Source: CAZLNO01 sp964561005 (GTDB lineage: Bacteria > Pseudomonadota > Alphaproteobacteria > Kiloniellales > Rhodovibrionaceae). Taken from it: 6,470 nt of DNA. The stretch covers positions 1 through 6,470 of the forward strand of contig CAZLNO010000152.1 of the NCBI GenBank assembly GCA_964561005.1. The letters run 5' to 3'. The position numbers and the translations under genes were made by a program. The notes below the pieces were generated by a model that was not told the origin of the DNA, did no database searches, and saw only the letters and a program-made list of their open reading frames with translations. Below, piece by piece: positions 6,204-6,470 of this stretch (positions are counted from its first letter, which is position 1; each line of letters begins with the position of its first letter).

Positions 6204-6295
6204 TGGCGGAGGGGGAGGGATTCGAACCCTCGATACGGTGTTCGCCGTATACACGCTTTCCAGGCGTGCGCCTTCGACCGCTCGGCCACCCCTCC
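6204..6295 (-). tRNA. tRNA-Ser(GGA)
   Basis: The gene is complete at 92 bases including an encoded CCA. The acceptor stem GGAGGGG (5' strand at 6289-6295) pairs perfectly with CCCCTCC, followed by discriminator G and CCA (6204-6206). The anticodon stem CACGC/GCGTG encloses the loop CTGGAAA, giving anticodon GGA (6259-6261) that reads UCC and UCU. A long variable arm with stem TACGG/CCGTA is diagnostic of class II serine tRNAs. The T-arm is GAGGG-TTCGAAT-CCCTC. It converges on the ABC operon, and its 3' end is the one duplicated at 2943-2960. If an element integrated here, the tRNA was restored and remains functional. Confidence 0.97.
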
Positions 6296-6369
6296 GGAAT
6301 GGACCGCGCCATCGCCGGTCCCATGTGCTGTTCGCCGGCGCCCCGAGGTGCCTGGCGCGCGGCCGGCGC

Positions 6370-6398
6370 AACCTAGCGAAGGCGTGCGGCCGATGCAA
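6370..6398 (-). promoter_or_regulatory. Candidate promoter for tRNA-Ser
   Basis: On the minus strand, TTGCAT (6393-6398) and TAGGTT (6370-6375) are separated by exactly 17 bases, about 74 bases upstream of the mature tRNA 5' end. The -10 is a weak match, so this is only the best available candidate. The rest of 6296-6470 shows no gene. The sequence ends in GGTGGAGGTAT, which could be a ribosome site for a plus-strand gene outside the window. Confidence 0.3.
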
Positions 6399-6470
6399 CG
6401 CCGTCGCGGCGGCGTCACGGCAACGAGTCCGGGTTAACAAGCCGCTGAGGTGAGGATTCGGTGGAGGTAT

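Noticed and set aside
5236..6324. 362-codon minus-strand frame across the ATPase and tRNA
   Set aside because: It reads through a complete tRNA and is antisense to an ATPase with all motifs intact.
6398..6415. ACGCCG/CGGCGT hairpin upstream of the tRNA
   Set aside because: A 6-bp GC stem is expected by chance in this composition, and no T-run accompanies it.

Overview
The window looks like a piece of a GC-rich alphaproteobacterial chromosome, possibly an Azospirillum/Rhodospirillales relative. This placement is inference from very high GC, GC-ending codons, a GcvA-like LysR regulator next to a Rieske oxygenase, and G/C-rich hairpin repeats of a kind I associate with such genomes. No taxonomic marker settles it.

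Positions 1-2536 are very GC-rich. A LysR-type regulator (minus strand, TTG start at 915) is divergent from a Rieske-type oxygenase alpha subunit (plus strand, ATG at 1331). The 415-bp gap between them carries a composite palindromic repeat (1028-1160). The oxygenase has a glutamate where most ring-hydroxylating dioxygenases have the bridging aspartate. This suggests the quaternary-amine/betaine branch of the family, and the regulator probably controls it. No reductase gene is in the window.

Positions 2537-3075 hold no recognisable gene. They contain a spaced inverted repeat, a few short hairpins, a weak trace of an insertion-sequence start, an 18-bp near-perfect copy of the 3' end of a tRNA-Ser gene (2943-2960), and a plausible promoter with an overlapping dyad symmetry.

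Positions 3076-6177 form a tight three-gene operon of visibly lower GC: a HlyD-type periplasmic adaptor, an FtsX/MacB-type permease and an ABC ATPase. Gene order matches DevB-DevC-DevA. The adaptor has an RxxxLxxxxxxS motif of the kind that docks TolC-like channels, so the three proteins probably form a tripartite exporter with a TolC-like protein encoded elsewhere. The substrate is unknown.

Positions 6204-6295 encode a complete tRNA-Ser(GGA) on the minus strand, converging on the operon and starting 26 bp after its last stop codon. Its CCA end, discriminator, 3' acceptor strand and 3' T-stem are repeated in direct orientation at 2943-2960. The ABC operon is therefore bracketed by a tRNA 3'-end duplication, the classic mark of integration into a tRNA gene, although no integrase is present. 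The most interesting reading is a roughly 3.3-kb, integrase-less cargo island carrying an uncharacterised exporter.
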